NCBI RefSeq assembly: GCF_000732925.1
Contig: NZ_CP008953.1
Coordinates: 4,898,001 to 4,962,000, forward strand
DNA length: 64,000 nucleotides
Origin: Amycolatopsis japonica
GTDB lineage: Bacteria; Actinomycetota; Actinomycetes; Mycobacteriales; Pseudonocardiaceae
Reading direction: 5' to 3'
Of this stretch, positions 1 through 10,100 are shown piece after piece; positions within the stretch are counted from its first letter, which is position 1, and the number at the start of each line of letters is the position of its first letter. Under the pieces are notes generated by a model. The model ran no database searches and was not told the origin of the DNA. It saw only the letters and a program-made list of their open reading frames with translations. The position numbers and the translations under genes are program-made.

Positions 1-1443
1 CAGCTCGGCATACGTCAGGTGGACCCCGCCGAAGTCGACGGCGGGCGCGTCCGGGGTCCGTCGTGCCTGTTCCTCGAACCGGGCGTGCACCGTCTTGGTG
101 TCCGGAGTGGACAGTTCCGTCGGGTTCCACCCGTTCAGGACGAGCTCGCGCTCGGCGTCCGACAGCAGCGCCAGATCCGCGACCGACCCGGCCGGATCGG
201 CCAGCGCCGCGGCGAGCAGCCGCACGTACCGCTCGGCGATGGCTTCGGCGGTCTCGCGGTCGAACAGGTCGGTGCGGTAGACGAGCCTGCCGTCCACGGA
301 GGTCAGGTCGATCGCGATGTCGTCCTTCGCGGTGGCCGAACGGATCGGCTCCAGTCCCGAGTCGGGCAGGAAGTTGAATCCGAGCTGGTACAGCGCCTGC
401 ACGCCTGGATCGCGTTCGGCCCCGACCGCCTCGGCGACCGCCTGGAACGGCACCTGGCTGTGGTCGATCGCCTCCAGCAGCGTGGTCCGGACCCGGCCGA
501 CCAGCTCGGTGAACGCGGGCGCGCCCGAGCAGTCGATCCGCACGGCCATCTGGTTGACGAACATGCCGATCAGGTCGGCCAGCTCCGGCAGGTCGCGGCC
601 GGCGACCGGGACGCCGACGACGATGTCGTCCACTCTGGACAGTCGCGAAAGGAGCGCCGCGTAACCGGCCAGCAGCACCATGAACGGCGACGCCGACAGC
701 TCCCGGCTCAGCTCGCCGACCCGGTCGATCAGACCGTCCGGGAGGGTGAAATGCACCTGATCACCGGCGAACGTCAGCTCCGACGGCCGCGGCCGGTCGG
801 TGGGCAGGCCGTGCACCGGCGGCAGCCCGGCGAGCTGCTTGCGCCAGTAGTCCAGCTGTTCACTGGACGTTTCGAGCTGCCCGCGCTGCCAGGCCGAGAA
901 GTCCGGGTACTGGATGGCCAGCTCGGGGAGCTTCGGCTCACGACCCTCGAAAACGGCGTCGCACGCCTCGCCCAGCTCCGTGCCCAGCACCAGCACCGAA
1001 CCGGCGTCGAACACGGTGTGGTGCACGACGAACGTGAGCACCCACTCGTCGTCGGCCGTCCGGCACACCTGGGCCCGCCACGGCGGCGGCGAGTCGAGCG
1101 GGATGGCCCCACGCGAAACCTCGCCGACGAGTTCGGCGAGCCGGGCTTCGCGGGCGTCGGCGGGCAGGTCACGCAGGTCGTGCACCTCGGGCTCGATCGG
1201 CACCTCGGCGTGCACCACCTGCATGAGCGCGCCGCCCTCCATGCGGAACGACGTGCGCAGCGCCTCGTGCCGCCCGACGATGACGCCGAGCGCGGCACGC
1301 CACTGCTCCGCGGTCAGCGGCCGGTCCAGCCGGGCCTGGCAGTGCAGGTTGTACACCGGGGACGCCGGGTCGAGCTGGCCGGACAGCCAGATCCGCTCCT
1401 GCCCGAACGAGGCCGGGAACGTCCATTCCTTCGTGTCGCTCAT
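1..1443 (-). CDS. NRPS, condensation-adenylation (partial, C-terminus off window)
   Basis: The reading frame starts at ATG 1443 after an AGGAAA ribosome site and stays open to base 1. The N-terminus carries the condensation-domain C1 motif (SFGQERIWL, about residue 12). The active-site motif is HHTVFDA near residue 140, where the usual final glycine of HHxxxDG is alanine; the catalytic second His and the Asp are kept. A full condensation domain ends near residue 430 and an adenylation domain begins (VHARFEEQARRTPDAPAV, then LTYAEL) before the edge. It should take the chain from the upstream PKS ACP and join it to an amino acid activated by its own A domain. The gene is co-directional with the PKS but separated from it by 411 bases of palindromic repeats, so it may be a distinct transcript. 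Substrate cannot be read because the A core lies outside the window. Confidence 0.93.
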   Translation of the reverse strand, partial: MSDTKEWTFPASFGQERIWLSGQLDPASPVYNLHCQARLDRPLTAEQWRAALGVIVGRHEALRTSFRMEGGALMQVVHAEVPIEPEVHDLRDLPADAREARLAELVGEVSRGAIPLDSPPPWRAQVCRTADDEWVLTFVVHHTVFDAGSVLVLGTELGEACDAVFEGREPKLPELAIQYPDFSAWQRGQLETSSEQLDYWRKQLAGLPPVHGLPTDRPRPSELTFAGDQVHFTLPDGLIDRVGELSRELSASPFMVLLAGYAALLSRLSRVDDIVVGVPVAGRDLPELADLIGMFVNQMAVRIDCSGAPAFTELVGRVRTTLLEAIDHSQVPFQAVAEAVGAERDPGVQALYQLGFNFLPDSGLEPIRSATAKDDIAIDLTSVDGRLVYRTDLFDRETAEAIAERYVRLLAAALADPAGSVADLALLSDAERELVLNGWNPTELSTPDTKTVHARFEEQARRTPDAPAVDFGGVHLTYAEL

Positions 1444-1536
1444 GATTTCCTGTTCTCAGTGTCTGTCGAAGGTGGAGTGCTCGCGAGAGGCAAGGCGAAG
1501 ATGTGCTGCTCGCTCACCGGTGTGCCGGCTTCGGAT

Positions 1537-1589
1537 GTTGCGAAAGCCACTTCCGCAACCTTCAACGTTGCGAAAGTGGCTTTCACAAC
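1537..1589. repeat. Palindromic repeat, family A copy 1
   Basis: Two inverted units (arms GTTGCGAAAG and a slightly decayed CTTTCGCAAC) separated by CTTCAAC lie in the gap between the PKS and the next NRPS gene. The same layout is found at 1732, 14561, 16256 and 37443. Confidence 0.85.
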
Positions 1590-1641
1590 GCCGTCGACCC
1601 ATCAGCCCGCGCCGAGCCGAGGTGCCCGTGGGTGCCGGGCG

Positions 1642-1690
1642 GGGCGAAAGGCGCTTTCCCCCGATCGCATGAGCGGAAAGGCCCCTTCGC
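1642..1690. repeat. Palindromic repeat, family B copy 1 (degenerate)
   Basis: An imperfect inverted repeat (GGGGCGAAAGGCGCTTTC with GGAAAGGCCCCTTCGCC) around a short ATCGCAT centre. It resembles the better-preserved copies at 16067, 23991 and 28701. Confidence 0.6.
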
Positions 1691-1731
1691 CGCAGGCCTC
1701 GCGGCCCACGTGGGCGACGGAGGTTCGGAAG

Positions 1732-1786
1732 TGTCGCGAAAGCCACTTTCGCGACGTCTGATGCCCCGAAAGTGGCTTTCGCGACA
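1732..1786. repeat. Palindromic repeat, family A copy 2
   Basis: Arms TGTCGCGAAAGCCACTTTCG and its partner CGAAAGTGGCTTTCGCGACA flank a GTCTGATGCC-type centre. It is the GC-variant of family A, identical in layout to the copies at 16256 and 37443. Its position just downstream of the PKS stop allows a terminator role, but the family is also found in other gap types. Confidence 0.85.
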
Positions 1787-1854
1787 CCGGGGCCGGTGGG
1801 CATGCGAGCGACCGGACACGCCGCGTTCGTCTTGTCCTCGATGACAGTCACTTC

Positions 1855-4800
1855 TCAGCGCTCGAGCTTGGGGATGGTGGTCCGGGCGGATTCGGCGGGA
1901 GCCTCGGCCTTGCCGGCGCGCAGTTCCTCGATGCGCTCGGCCAGGGTGGCCACGGTGGACGCTTCGAACAGCGTCTTCATCGCCAGCCGCGTGCCGGTGG
2001 CCTTGCGCACCTGGGCGATGAGCTGGATGGCGACCAGCGAGTTGCCGCCGAGGGCGAAGAAGTCGTCGTGCACGCCGATCTTCTCCACGCCGAGCAGCTC
2101 GGTCCACTGCCGGGCGATCTCGGCCTCCAGCTCGGTGCGCGGGGCGACGTAGTCGTCCTCCGACACCACCACCGCCGTCTCGCCGGGTTCCTCCAGTTCC
2201 TCGGCACCGACCTGGCGCTCGATCAGCTCCCGCACCGGCAGAGTGGTGATCACCACGTGCCCGCCGAGGCCGGGCGCCAGCGCCCGGACGAACGCCTCGG
2301 CACCGTCCACCGGCCGGATCCCGGTCGACATGCCCGCGGTGTCCACAGTGGACGCAGAAGCCAGGCCACCGCTGACGGCTTCCTGATCGACCTGGCGCAG
2401 CACGAAATCCTCGATCGTGACGAGCACTCGGCCGGTCTCGTCGCACAGCGAGAGATCGGCCGCCACCACCTGGTCGCCGCCGGAGTCGCGGTAGCGCAGG
2501 TGACTGCGGAAACTCGCCAGGAGGACGTCGTGCACGACGATCCGGCCGTAGCTCATCGGCAGGTAGGTGCCACTCCCCCGACCGCGGCCGAACGCGGTCG
2601 CGACGTCCAGGAGTGCCGGGTGCAGGCCCCAGACGCCGATGTCGCCCGCCGCCGCGTCGGACGCCGTGATCGTGGCCAGCTCCTCCTGCGCGCCGATGCG
2701 GTGTTCACGCAACGCCGCCCAGCGCGGGCCGAAGGTGACCATGCTGGTACGGCCAGTGCCGAAGCCGTGCCCGTCGTCGATCGGCTCGGTCCGCCCGGTC
2801 ACCGCCACGATGTCCACAGTGGACAGCGGCACGGCCGGGACCCATCCGGCGGATCCGCGCACGTGGGTCCGGCTCGCGCCGGCGACGTGGCTGGTCACGG
2901 TGAATTCGTCGCCGTCGAACTCCACGCGGTACTCCGCGGTGGAGCCGTCCGGGACGCCGAAGGGCTCCAGGAACGCGACGTCCCGCAGCTCGACGACGTG
3001 TCCGTCGCCAGGTTTCGGCAGCGCCGCGGCCACCGCCGCGCGGACGGTCTCCAGGTGTCCCGTGCCCGGGACCACCGGCACCCCGGCGATCCGGTGCTCG
3101 TCGAGCAGCCAGTGCGTGGCTGCCGAGACGAGCCCGTGCGCGCCGTCCTCGGTGCGCGTGGTGAGCACGGGGTGCTCGACCGGGCCGAGCGCCCGCGACC
3201 GGGTGGTGCGGATCGTCGTCGGCGCGGCCACCTCCGCGGCCATGCCGACCTCGTCCCAGCCACCCCAGGCGTGCGACACCAGCCGCGCCCGCCAGCCGTG
3301 GCCGCCCCGCGCGTAGGCGTCGAGGAAGTTGTTGGCGGCGCAGTAGTCGACCTGTCCGATGCCGCCCACCGCCGCGGTGATCGACGAGCACAGCGCGACG
3401 AAGTCCATCGGCAGGTCGGCGAACGCCTCGGCCAGCGCCAGTGTCCCGGCGATCTTCGGGGCAAGCACGGCCTCGGCCGCCGCCCGCTCCTTCACCTCGG
3501 CGACGCCGCCGCCGGGCAGCCCGGCAGCGTGCACGATCCCGTCGAGACCGCCGAACTCGCGCTCGGCCAGCTCACGCACCTCGCGCAGCCGCGCCGCGTC
3601 GGTGACGTCGGCGGCGACGACGTGCACCACCGCGCCCGCGGCCTCCATCCGCCGCACGGCGAGCATCGCGCGCCCGGCGCGGTCGGTGCCGCCGTGCGCG
3701 GCGAGGTGCGCGTCCCACTCCGCCCGCGGCGGCAGCCCGGCGCGCGTGAGCAGCACGAGCTTCGCCCGCACCCGGCGGGCGAGGTCCTCGGCGAGCGTGA
3801 TGCCGATACCGCCGGTCCCGCCCGTGATCAGGTACCGGCCGCCGTCGCGCAGCACCGGTTCGGCGGCCTCGGGCAGGGCGAGCTGGGTGTAGTCCAGCAC
3901 CCAGCGACGACCGGCCCGGAGCGCGACCTCGGCCGCCGCGTCGGCCGGGCGGAACAGCTCGGCGATGGCGTCCTGCAAGCGATCGGTGTCAATCCGGCGC
4001 ACCACCGTGCCCGGCACCTCCAGCGGCACCACCCGCGCGATCCCGGCGAGGGTCGCGTGCTCGGGCCGGGTCAGATCGGTGCCGGCGACGTCGGCGGTGC
4101 CGGTGCTCAGCACGTCGATCCGCACCGGCTCGCCCCACGCCTGGACAAGGTTGAGCACGCTGAAGAACCCGTGGTCCTGGGCGGCCATACCGCGCTCGTC
4201 CCCGGCCAGCGTCCAAGCGTGGACGACCCGCTCGGGCCGGGTGGACAGCGCGGCCACGAGGGCGTCGTAGTCCTCGCGCACCCCGGGCCGCACGGTGAAT
4301 CCGGTCTCCGTCGCGGCGAAGCCGTCGCCAGGGCGCACCTCGGTGACCGTCACCCCCGCATCGCGCAGCAGACCGGGCAGGACGTCGTCGGCGGCGAAGA
4401 CGAGCGCGTTCGCGAACGGCTCGCGTCTCAGCTCCGGTTCCGCCTGCCGCCACGCCGGGACCGCGAACCACTCGGACAACGGCAACGGACCGGTCGACCG
4501 CACGGGCTGGACGGCCGTCGCCGGGTCCGGGTCGACCCAGTACCGCTTGCGTGCGTACGGGTAGCCGGGCAACGGGACCCGGTTGCCGGGCGCACCGAAC
4601 GTCCGCGGTTCGAGGGAAACCCCGTTCGTCCACAAGAGACCGGCCGCGCCGTACAGCGTTTCGACGTCGCCGATGCGCTCGGTCCGGCCGGGCAGGCTCG
4701 GCTGCGGCGCGGGCATGCCCTTGGGAACCTGGCCGCGGGACAGCCCGGACAGCTGATGCCCCGGCCCGCATTCGACGAGCGCCCACCGGCCGCCGCGCGC

Positions 4801-7167
4801 GAACAGATTCTTGACGCAGTCGCCGAACCGGACGGCCTGACGCAGGTGCGAGGCCCAGTAGGCCGGGTCGGTGGCCTGGGCGTCGGTGATCCAGTCACCG
4901 GTGACGTTCGACAGGAACGGCAGCGCGGGCGCGGCGCGGGTGACGGCGGTGACGGCCGCGGTGAACTCGGCGAGGATCGGATCCATCATCGGCGAGTGGA
5001 ACGCGTGCGAGGTCACCAGTTCGCGGCACTGCACGCCGCTGGACTTGAGCGTCGCCGCGAAATCCGCGACCGCGTCCGACGGCCCCGCGACGACGCAAGT
5101 GCCCGGTCCGTTCACGCCGGCGATCGCGAGCGTGTCCGGCAGCCGTGAGGCGACGCTCTCCTCGTCGAGCTGGACGGCCAGCATCGCCCCGGCGGGCATC
5201 GACTGCATCAGGCGGCCGCGCGTGGCGACCAGGTTCAGCGCGTCCGGCAGGGTGAAGACCCCGGCGACGGTGGCGGCGACGTACTCGCCGACCGAGTGGC
5301 CGATCATCGCCGCGGGCCGCACTCCCCAGCTCTGCCACAGTTTCGCCAGCGCGTACTCGACGACGAACAGCGCGGGCTGGGTCACGCGGGTTTCCCGCAG
5401 CGCCTGCTCGCCACCGGGCCGGAAGATCAGGTCGCGCAGCTCCGGCAGCTCGGTTTCGAGCAGCCGCAGGCATTCGTCGACGGCCGCGGCGAACACCGGC
5501 TCGGCGTCGTACAGTTCGGCGCCCATCCCGGCGTACTGAGAACCCTGCCCGGGGAAGAGGAACGCGACGTTCGTCTCCCCGGCTTGTGCGGACACGAGGC
5601 GCCGGGAGTCGCGCAGCCCGTCGACCGCGTCCTCCGGGTCACGGGCGACGACGACCGCGCGGTGCGGGTACTCGGTGCGCCCGGCGGCCAGGGTGTACGC
5701 CACATCGGCGAGGTCGAGGTCGATGTCCCCGGCAAGCCGCTCGGCGAGTTGGTCGACCGCGGCCGAGAGCGCTTCCGTGGTGTTGGCCGAAATCCGCAGC
5801 AGATGCGCGGGATGCGGCGTCCGGGACCGCTGGGGGCTCGGCGCCTCCTCCAGCACGACGTGCGCGTTGGTGCCGCCGACGCCGAACGAGCTGACGCCCG
5901 CCCGCCGCGGCACCCGGTCCGCCTCCCACTTCGTCACCTCGCGGGCCGGATAGAACGGGCTCGCCGGGAAGTCGATACCGGGGTTGGGTTCGTGGTAGTT
6001 GATGGTCGGCGGGATCAGGCCGTGTTCCATGACGAGTACGGCCTTGATCAGCGAGACCACGCCCGCCGCCTGCGAAAGGTGGCCGATGTTGGATTTCACC
6101 GAGCCGATCGCGCACCAGCCGGTGTCCGCGATCCCGTTACTGTACACAGTGGACAGTGCGGTGATCTCGATCGGGTCGCCCAGCGCGGTGCCGGTGCCGT
6201 GCGCCTCGACGTAGCCGATGGTGCGCGGATCGACCCCGGCCATGCCGACGGCCTGTGCGACCGCTTCCGTCTGCCCGGACACGCTGGGCGCGGAGAAACC
6301 GACCTTGGTGGCGCCGTCGTTGTTGATCGCGTTGCCCAGCACGACACCCCGGATGTGGTCGCCGTCCTCGATCGCCTGCGACAGCCGCTTCACCAGCACG
6401 ACCCCGACGCCGCTGCTCCAGACCGTGCCGTTGGCGTCCGCGTCGAACGCGCGCACGTGGCCGTCCGGCGAGGTGAAGCCGTCGACGCCCATGTAGCCGA
6501 CACCGTGCGGCATCTCCACGTTGACGCCGCCGGCCAGTGCCATGTCGCACTCGCCGTTGCGCAGCGCCTCGCAGGCGAGGTGCACCGCGACCAGGGACGT
6601 CGAGCAGGCGGTGAACACCGCGAGGCTCGGGCCGCGCAGGTTGAGCTTGTACGACACCGAGGTCGTCAGGTAGCTCGGCTGGTTACCGGTCGAAATGCCG
6701 ATCCCGCCGTGCTGCGAGGCGAGGAGCCGCTCGTTGCGCAGCAGGTTCTCCGTCAGGTAGCCGGTGCCCCCGGACCCGCCGTAGACGCCGATCGCGCCGT
6801 CGAAGCGGGCCGGGTCGTAGCCCGCGTCGGTCAGCGCGGCGTGGCACGACTGGAGGAACAGCCGGTGCTGCGGGTCGGTGATCTCGGCTTCACGGCTGGT
6901 CATGCCGAACAGTTCCGCGTCGAACTCGTCGAAGCCGTCGACCACGGCGGTGGCGTTCACCCAGCTCGGGTCGTCCACTGTGTCCGGTGCGGCGCCGCGG
7001 GCGATCATCTCCTCGCGGGTGGCGGGCACGATCGACTCGACGCCGTCGACGAGGTTGCGCCAGAACTGCCGCGCGTCGCGCGCGCCGGGCACGCGCACGT
7101 CGAGTCCGACGATCGCGATGGGTTCGGCTCCGGGATCGCCGGTGCCGGTTTCGGGGAGGTGGGTCAC
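1855..7167 (-). CDS. Type I PKS module KS-AT-KR-DH-ACP
   Basis: 1770 residues from GTG 7167, preceded by TAGGAGC 13 bases after the upstream gene stops; a longer in-frame start is a proline-rich artefact inside that gene. KS: Cys in TACSTS (about 186), His in EAHGTGTALGD (327) and NIGHL (360), all intact. AT: GHSVGEY (629) with an HAFH motif (720), which predicts malonyl-CoA. KR: GGTGGIG (1119) with catalytic Ser/Tyr near 1265 (CSS and VDYCAANN). DH-like double hotdog: HRIAGVPVVP matching HxxxGxxxxP (1358) and HPALLD (1519). ACP: GGNSL serine (about 1710). It should extend the chain by one C2 unit, reduce it and possibly dehydrate it to an enoyl group. DH lies after KR, the reverse of the usual DH-KR order. 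Confidence 0.95.
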   Translation of the reverse strand: MTHLPETGTGDPGAEPIAIVGLDVRVPGARDARQFWRNLVDGVESIVPATREEMIARGAAPDTVDDPSWVNATAVVDGFDEFDAELFGMTSREAEITDPQHRLFLQSCHAALTDAGYDPARFDGAIGVYGGSGGTGYLTENLLRNERLLASQHGGIGISTGNQPSYLTTSVSYKLNLRGPSLAVFTACSTSLVAVHLACEALRNGECDMALAGGVNVEMPHGVGYMGVDGFTSPDGHVRAFDADANGTVWSSGVGVVLVKRLSQAIEDGDHIRGVVLGNAINNDGATKVGFSAPSVSGQTEAVAQAVGMAGVDPRTIGYVEAHGTGTALGDPIEITALSTVYSNGIADTGWCAIGSVKSNIGHLSQAAGVVSLIKAVLVMEHGLIPPTINYHEPNPGIDFPASPFYPAREVTKWEADRVPRRAGVSSFGVGGTNAHVVLEEAPSPQRSRTPHPAHLLRISANTTEALSAAVDQLAERLAGDIDLDLADVAYTLAAGRTEYPHRAVVVARDPEDAVDGLRDSRRLVSAQAGETNVAFLFPGQGSQYAGMGAELYDAEPVFAAAVDECLRLLETELPELRDLIFRPGGEQALRETRVTQPALFVVEYALAKLWQSWGVRPAAMIGHSVGEYVAATVAGVFTLPDALNLVATRGRLMQSMPAGAMLAVQLDEESVASRLPDTLAIAGVNGPGTCVVAGPSDAVADFAATLKSSGVQCRELVTSHAFHSPMMDPILAEFTAAVTAVTRAAPALPFLSNVTGDWITDAQATDPAYWASHLRQAVRFGDCVKNLFARGGRWALVECGPGHQLSGLSRGQVPKGMPAPQPSLPGRTERIGDVETLYGAAGLLWTNGVSLEPRTFGAPGNRVPLPGYPYARKRYWVDPDPATAVQPVRSTGPLPLSEWFAVPAWRQAEPELRREPFANALVFAADDVLPGLLRDAGVTVTEVRPGDGFAATETGFTVRPGVREDYDALVAALSTRPERVVHAWTLAGDERGMAAQDHGFFSVLNLVQAWGEPVRIDVLSTGTADVAGTDLTRPEHATLAGIARVVPLEVPGTVVRRIDTDRLQDAIAELFRPADAAAEVALRAGRRWVLDYTQLALPEAAEPVLRDGGRYLITGGTGGIGITLAEDLARRVRAKLVLLTRAGLPPRAEWDAHLAAHGGTDRAGRAMLAVRRMEAAGAVVHVVAADVTDAARLREVRELAEREFGGLDGIVHAAGLPGGGVAEVKERAAAEAVLAPKIAGTLALAEAFADLPMDFVALCSSITAAVGGIGQVDYCAANNFLDAYARGGHGWRARLVSHAWGGWDEVGMAAEVAAPTTIRTTRSRALGPVEHPVLTTRTEDGAHGLVSAATHWLLDEHRIAGVPVVPGTGHLETVRAAVAAALPKPGDGHVVELRDVAFLEPFGVPDGSTAEYRVEFDGDEFTVTSHVAGASRTHVRGSAGWVPAVPLSTVDIVAVTGRTEPIDDGHGFGTGRTSMVTFGPRWAALREHRIGAQEELATITASDAAAGDIGVWGLHPALLDVATAFGRGRGSGTYLPMSYGRIVVHDVLLASFRSHLRYRDSGGDQVVAADLSLCDETGRVLVTIEDFVLRQVDQEAVSGGLASASTVDTAGMSTGIRPVDGAEAFVRALAPGLGGHVVITTLPVRELIERQVGAEELEEPGETAVVVSEDDYVAPRTELEAEIARQWTELLGVEKIGVHDDFFALGGNSLVAIQLIAQVRKATGTRLAMKTLFEASTVATLAERIEELRAGKAEAPAESARTTIPKLER

Positions 7168-7180
7168 GGTGGTGCTCCTA

Positions 7181-10100
7181 TCAGGGGCCGGCCGGGCCGG
7201 CGGTGCGACGGGGTCTTCTGGTCTGGGTGCGGCCGCGGCGGGCGGCGACGCGTTCGGCGGCGCGAGCCAGCTCCAGGCTGGCGGCGCCATCGGAGTGCAG
7301 GTGCGCGGCGAGGGCGCGGACGGTGGGATGGGTGAACAGGTCGACCATCGGGATCCGGCGGGCGAGCCGGGCGGTGACCTGGGCGTGCACCTTGGCGAGG
7401 GCGAGCGAATGCCCGCCCACGTCGAAGAAGTTGTCGGTGTGCCCGACTTCGGCGACGCCGAGGACGTCGCACCAGGCCCGAGCGATCACGGCCTCGGTCG
7501 CGGCGAGCACCGCCGGGTCCGCGGCGACCGACGGCGGCCGTGCCCGGACGCGGGTCGTCGCGGCCGGAGCGGCGGTGCGGACACCCGCCCTCGGCAGTTC
7601 CGGCACACTCGTCCCGACCGGCGCGTCCGGCGCCGCGGCCAGCGCGCCGAGCAGGGCGACGTAGTCCTCGGCGAGCCCGGCCATCCTGGTGTGGTCGAAC
7701 AGGTCCGGGTTGTACAGCAGTTCGACGCCGTCGTCGTGGACGTACACCGTGAGGTCGAACGGCGACCCCGGCTTGTCGACCGGTAGCCACGCCGAAGCCA
7801 CGCCGGGCAGGTCGAGCCGCGGCTCGGCGAAGTTCAGGACGTTGAACATCACCTGCACGAGCGGCGCGTGCGCGGGATCGCGGGGCACGCCGAGCGCCTC
7901 GACGAGCCGCTCGACCGGCGCGGCCGGATGCGCGGTCGCGGCGAGGAGTTCCGCGCCGCCGTCGCGGACGTGCGCGGTGAAGTCCGCGGCGTCGTCGGCC
8001 CGCAGCCGCACCGGCACGATGTCCACGAAGAACCCCGCGACGTCTTGGCTTTCGGCGAGCTGCCGGTCCGCGACGACCGTGGCGACCAGGTGGTCGGCCG
8101 CGCCGGTGAGCCGCCGCAGAAGCTGACCGAACGCGGCGAGCAGCACCCCGGCGCGGGTCGTGCCGGTGCGGGCGGCCAGCGCCCGCACCGATTCGGCGGC
8201 ACCGTCCGGAAAGGACTGACGCAGGCTCGCACCCCGGTAGGTCTGCACGGCCGGGCGCGGCCGGTCTCGCGGAAGGTCCACTGTGGTCGGTGCACCGGTC
8301 AGATGTTCTTTCCACCAAGCGACATCCACGGCCTCGCGGCGTTCGTCGCGCCCGGCCCGCCACACCGCGTAGTCCGCATAGGACGCCACCGGCGGCGGCA
8401 GCGGCTCGCCCCGGTAAGCCGCCGACAGGTCGGCGCACAGCAGGTCCTGCGACCAGCCGTCGAACACCGCGTGATGCAGCGTGAAGCCGAGCACGTGTTC
8501 CGTCTCGCCGAGCCGGTAGAGCCGCACACGCCAGGGAGCTTCACGGTCGAGGTGCACCGGCGTCGCGGCGTCGGCGGCCAGCCGGGCCCGCAGACCGTCC
8601 TCGGTCACCGGCGCCACCGGCAGCGGAACGTCCGACGGCGGCAGGCGATCCGCCACCGGCGCGCCGTCGACGGCGCGGATCCGCCAGCGGAGCACGTCGT
8701 GCCGCTCGGCGACCGCGCGCAAGGCGTGGCGGAGCGCGTCGACGTCCAGCGCGCCGGTCAGCCGGAACGCCATCGCGATGTTGTACGGCGCGGCGTCCGG
8801 GGCGAGCTGGTCGAGGAACCACATCCGCCGCTGCTGCGGGGACAACGTGGGCGCGTGCCCGGTGGTCAGGCCCGGCCCGGTCAGCGGCGCCGCGGCCGCG
8901 ACCCGCCGGGCGAGCCCGTCGAGCGTGCCGCCTGCCAGGACGTCCTCCGTGGCGATGTCGGCGGCGAGCTCCGTCCGCAGCGCCGCGACCAGGCGCATCG
9001 CGGCGATCGAGTTCCCGCCCGAGGCCAGGAAATCCGTCCCCGCGCCGTCGCCGAGCACCCGCCGCCAGATGGCCGCGACCGCGCGTTCGGCCGGGGTGCC
9101 GAGCGGCCCGAGGTCCTGTTGGCCCGCCAGCGCCGCTTCGGCCAGATCGCGCAGCGCGGGCCGGTCGATCTTGCCGGTGAGCGGGTTGACCGGCAGGCGG
9201 TCGAGCACCCGGACCGCGGCGGGCCGCATCGCCGCGGTGAGCCGGTCACGGCCGAGTTCGTCCACATCGGACGGTGCGGAAGCCGGTGCCACGAAGGCGA
9301 CCAGCCGGGTGCCCGCCGGTCCGGGAACGGCTGTCACGGCGGCGGCTTCGACGTCCGGATGGGTCGTGAGCGCGGCCTCCACCTCACCCAGTTCGATCCG
9401 CTGGCCACGGACCTTCACCTGACGGTCGGCGCGCCCGGCGAACTCGAGCCGCCCGTCGGGCAGCTGGCGCGCCAGATCTCCGGTGCGGTAGAGCCGCTCC
9501 CCCGGCGTGATCGGGTCGTCGACGAACTTCGCCGCGGTCAGCTCCGGGCTGCCGAGGTAGCCGAGCGCGAGGCCGGGGCCGCCGATGAGCAGCTCGCCGA
9601 TCTCGCCGGGCGCGACCGGCCGCAGCTCGGTGTCCACGACGTACGCCCGGTGGTTCGGCGTCGGGCGGCCGAGCGGCAACGGGTCGGCGGGGACGCCGGT
9701 GACCTCGTCGGTGACGACCACGACCGTGGTCTCGGTCGGGCCGTAGGCGTTGAAGAACCGCCGTCCCGGCAGCCAGCGCGCGGCGAGCTCCGCGGGCACC
9801 GGCTCGCCACCGCAGGCGATGACACGCCAGCCGGGGACGGCCGCGGGGTCCACCATGGACAGCAGTGTCGGCGTGACGAAGCCCCACTCGACGTCGTGCT
9901 CGACGAGGAACCGCCGCAGCCGTTCGGGGTCCGCCCGGTCGGCGACCCCGGTGAGCTGCACCGATCCGCCCTTCGTCAGCGGGACGAACACGTCCATCGT
10001 GAAGGCGTCGAAGGCGAGCGAAGAGATGCCGAGCGCGCGGGCGCCGGGCCGGATCCCGAGGGCGGCGGCGAATCCGGTCACGAACGCGACCACGTTGCGG

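Noticed and set aside
19-1761. Long plus-strand open frame of 580 codons across the first NRPS gene
   Set aside because: It is the antisense shadow of the condensation domain; the minus frame gives clear C-domain motifs and a ribosome site.
1855-7167. Enediyne-type PKS, suggested by KR before DH
   Set aside because: ACP is at the C-terminus, there is no phosphopantetheinyl transferase domain and none of the enediyne accessory genes are seen nearby.
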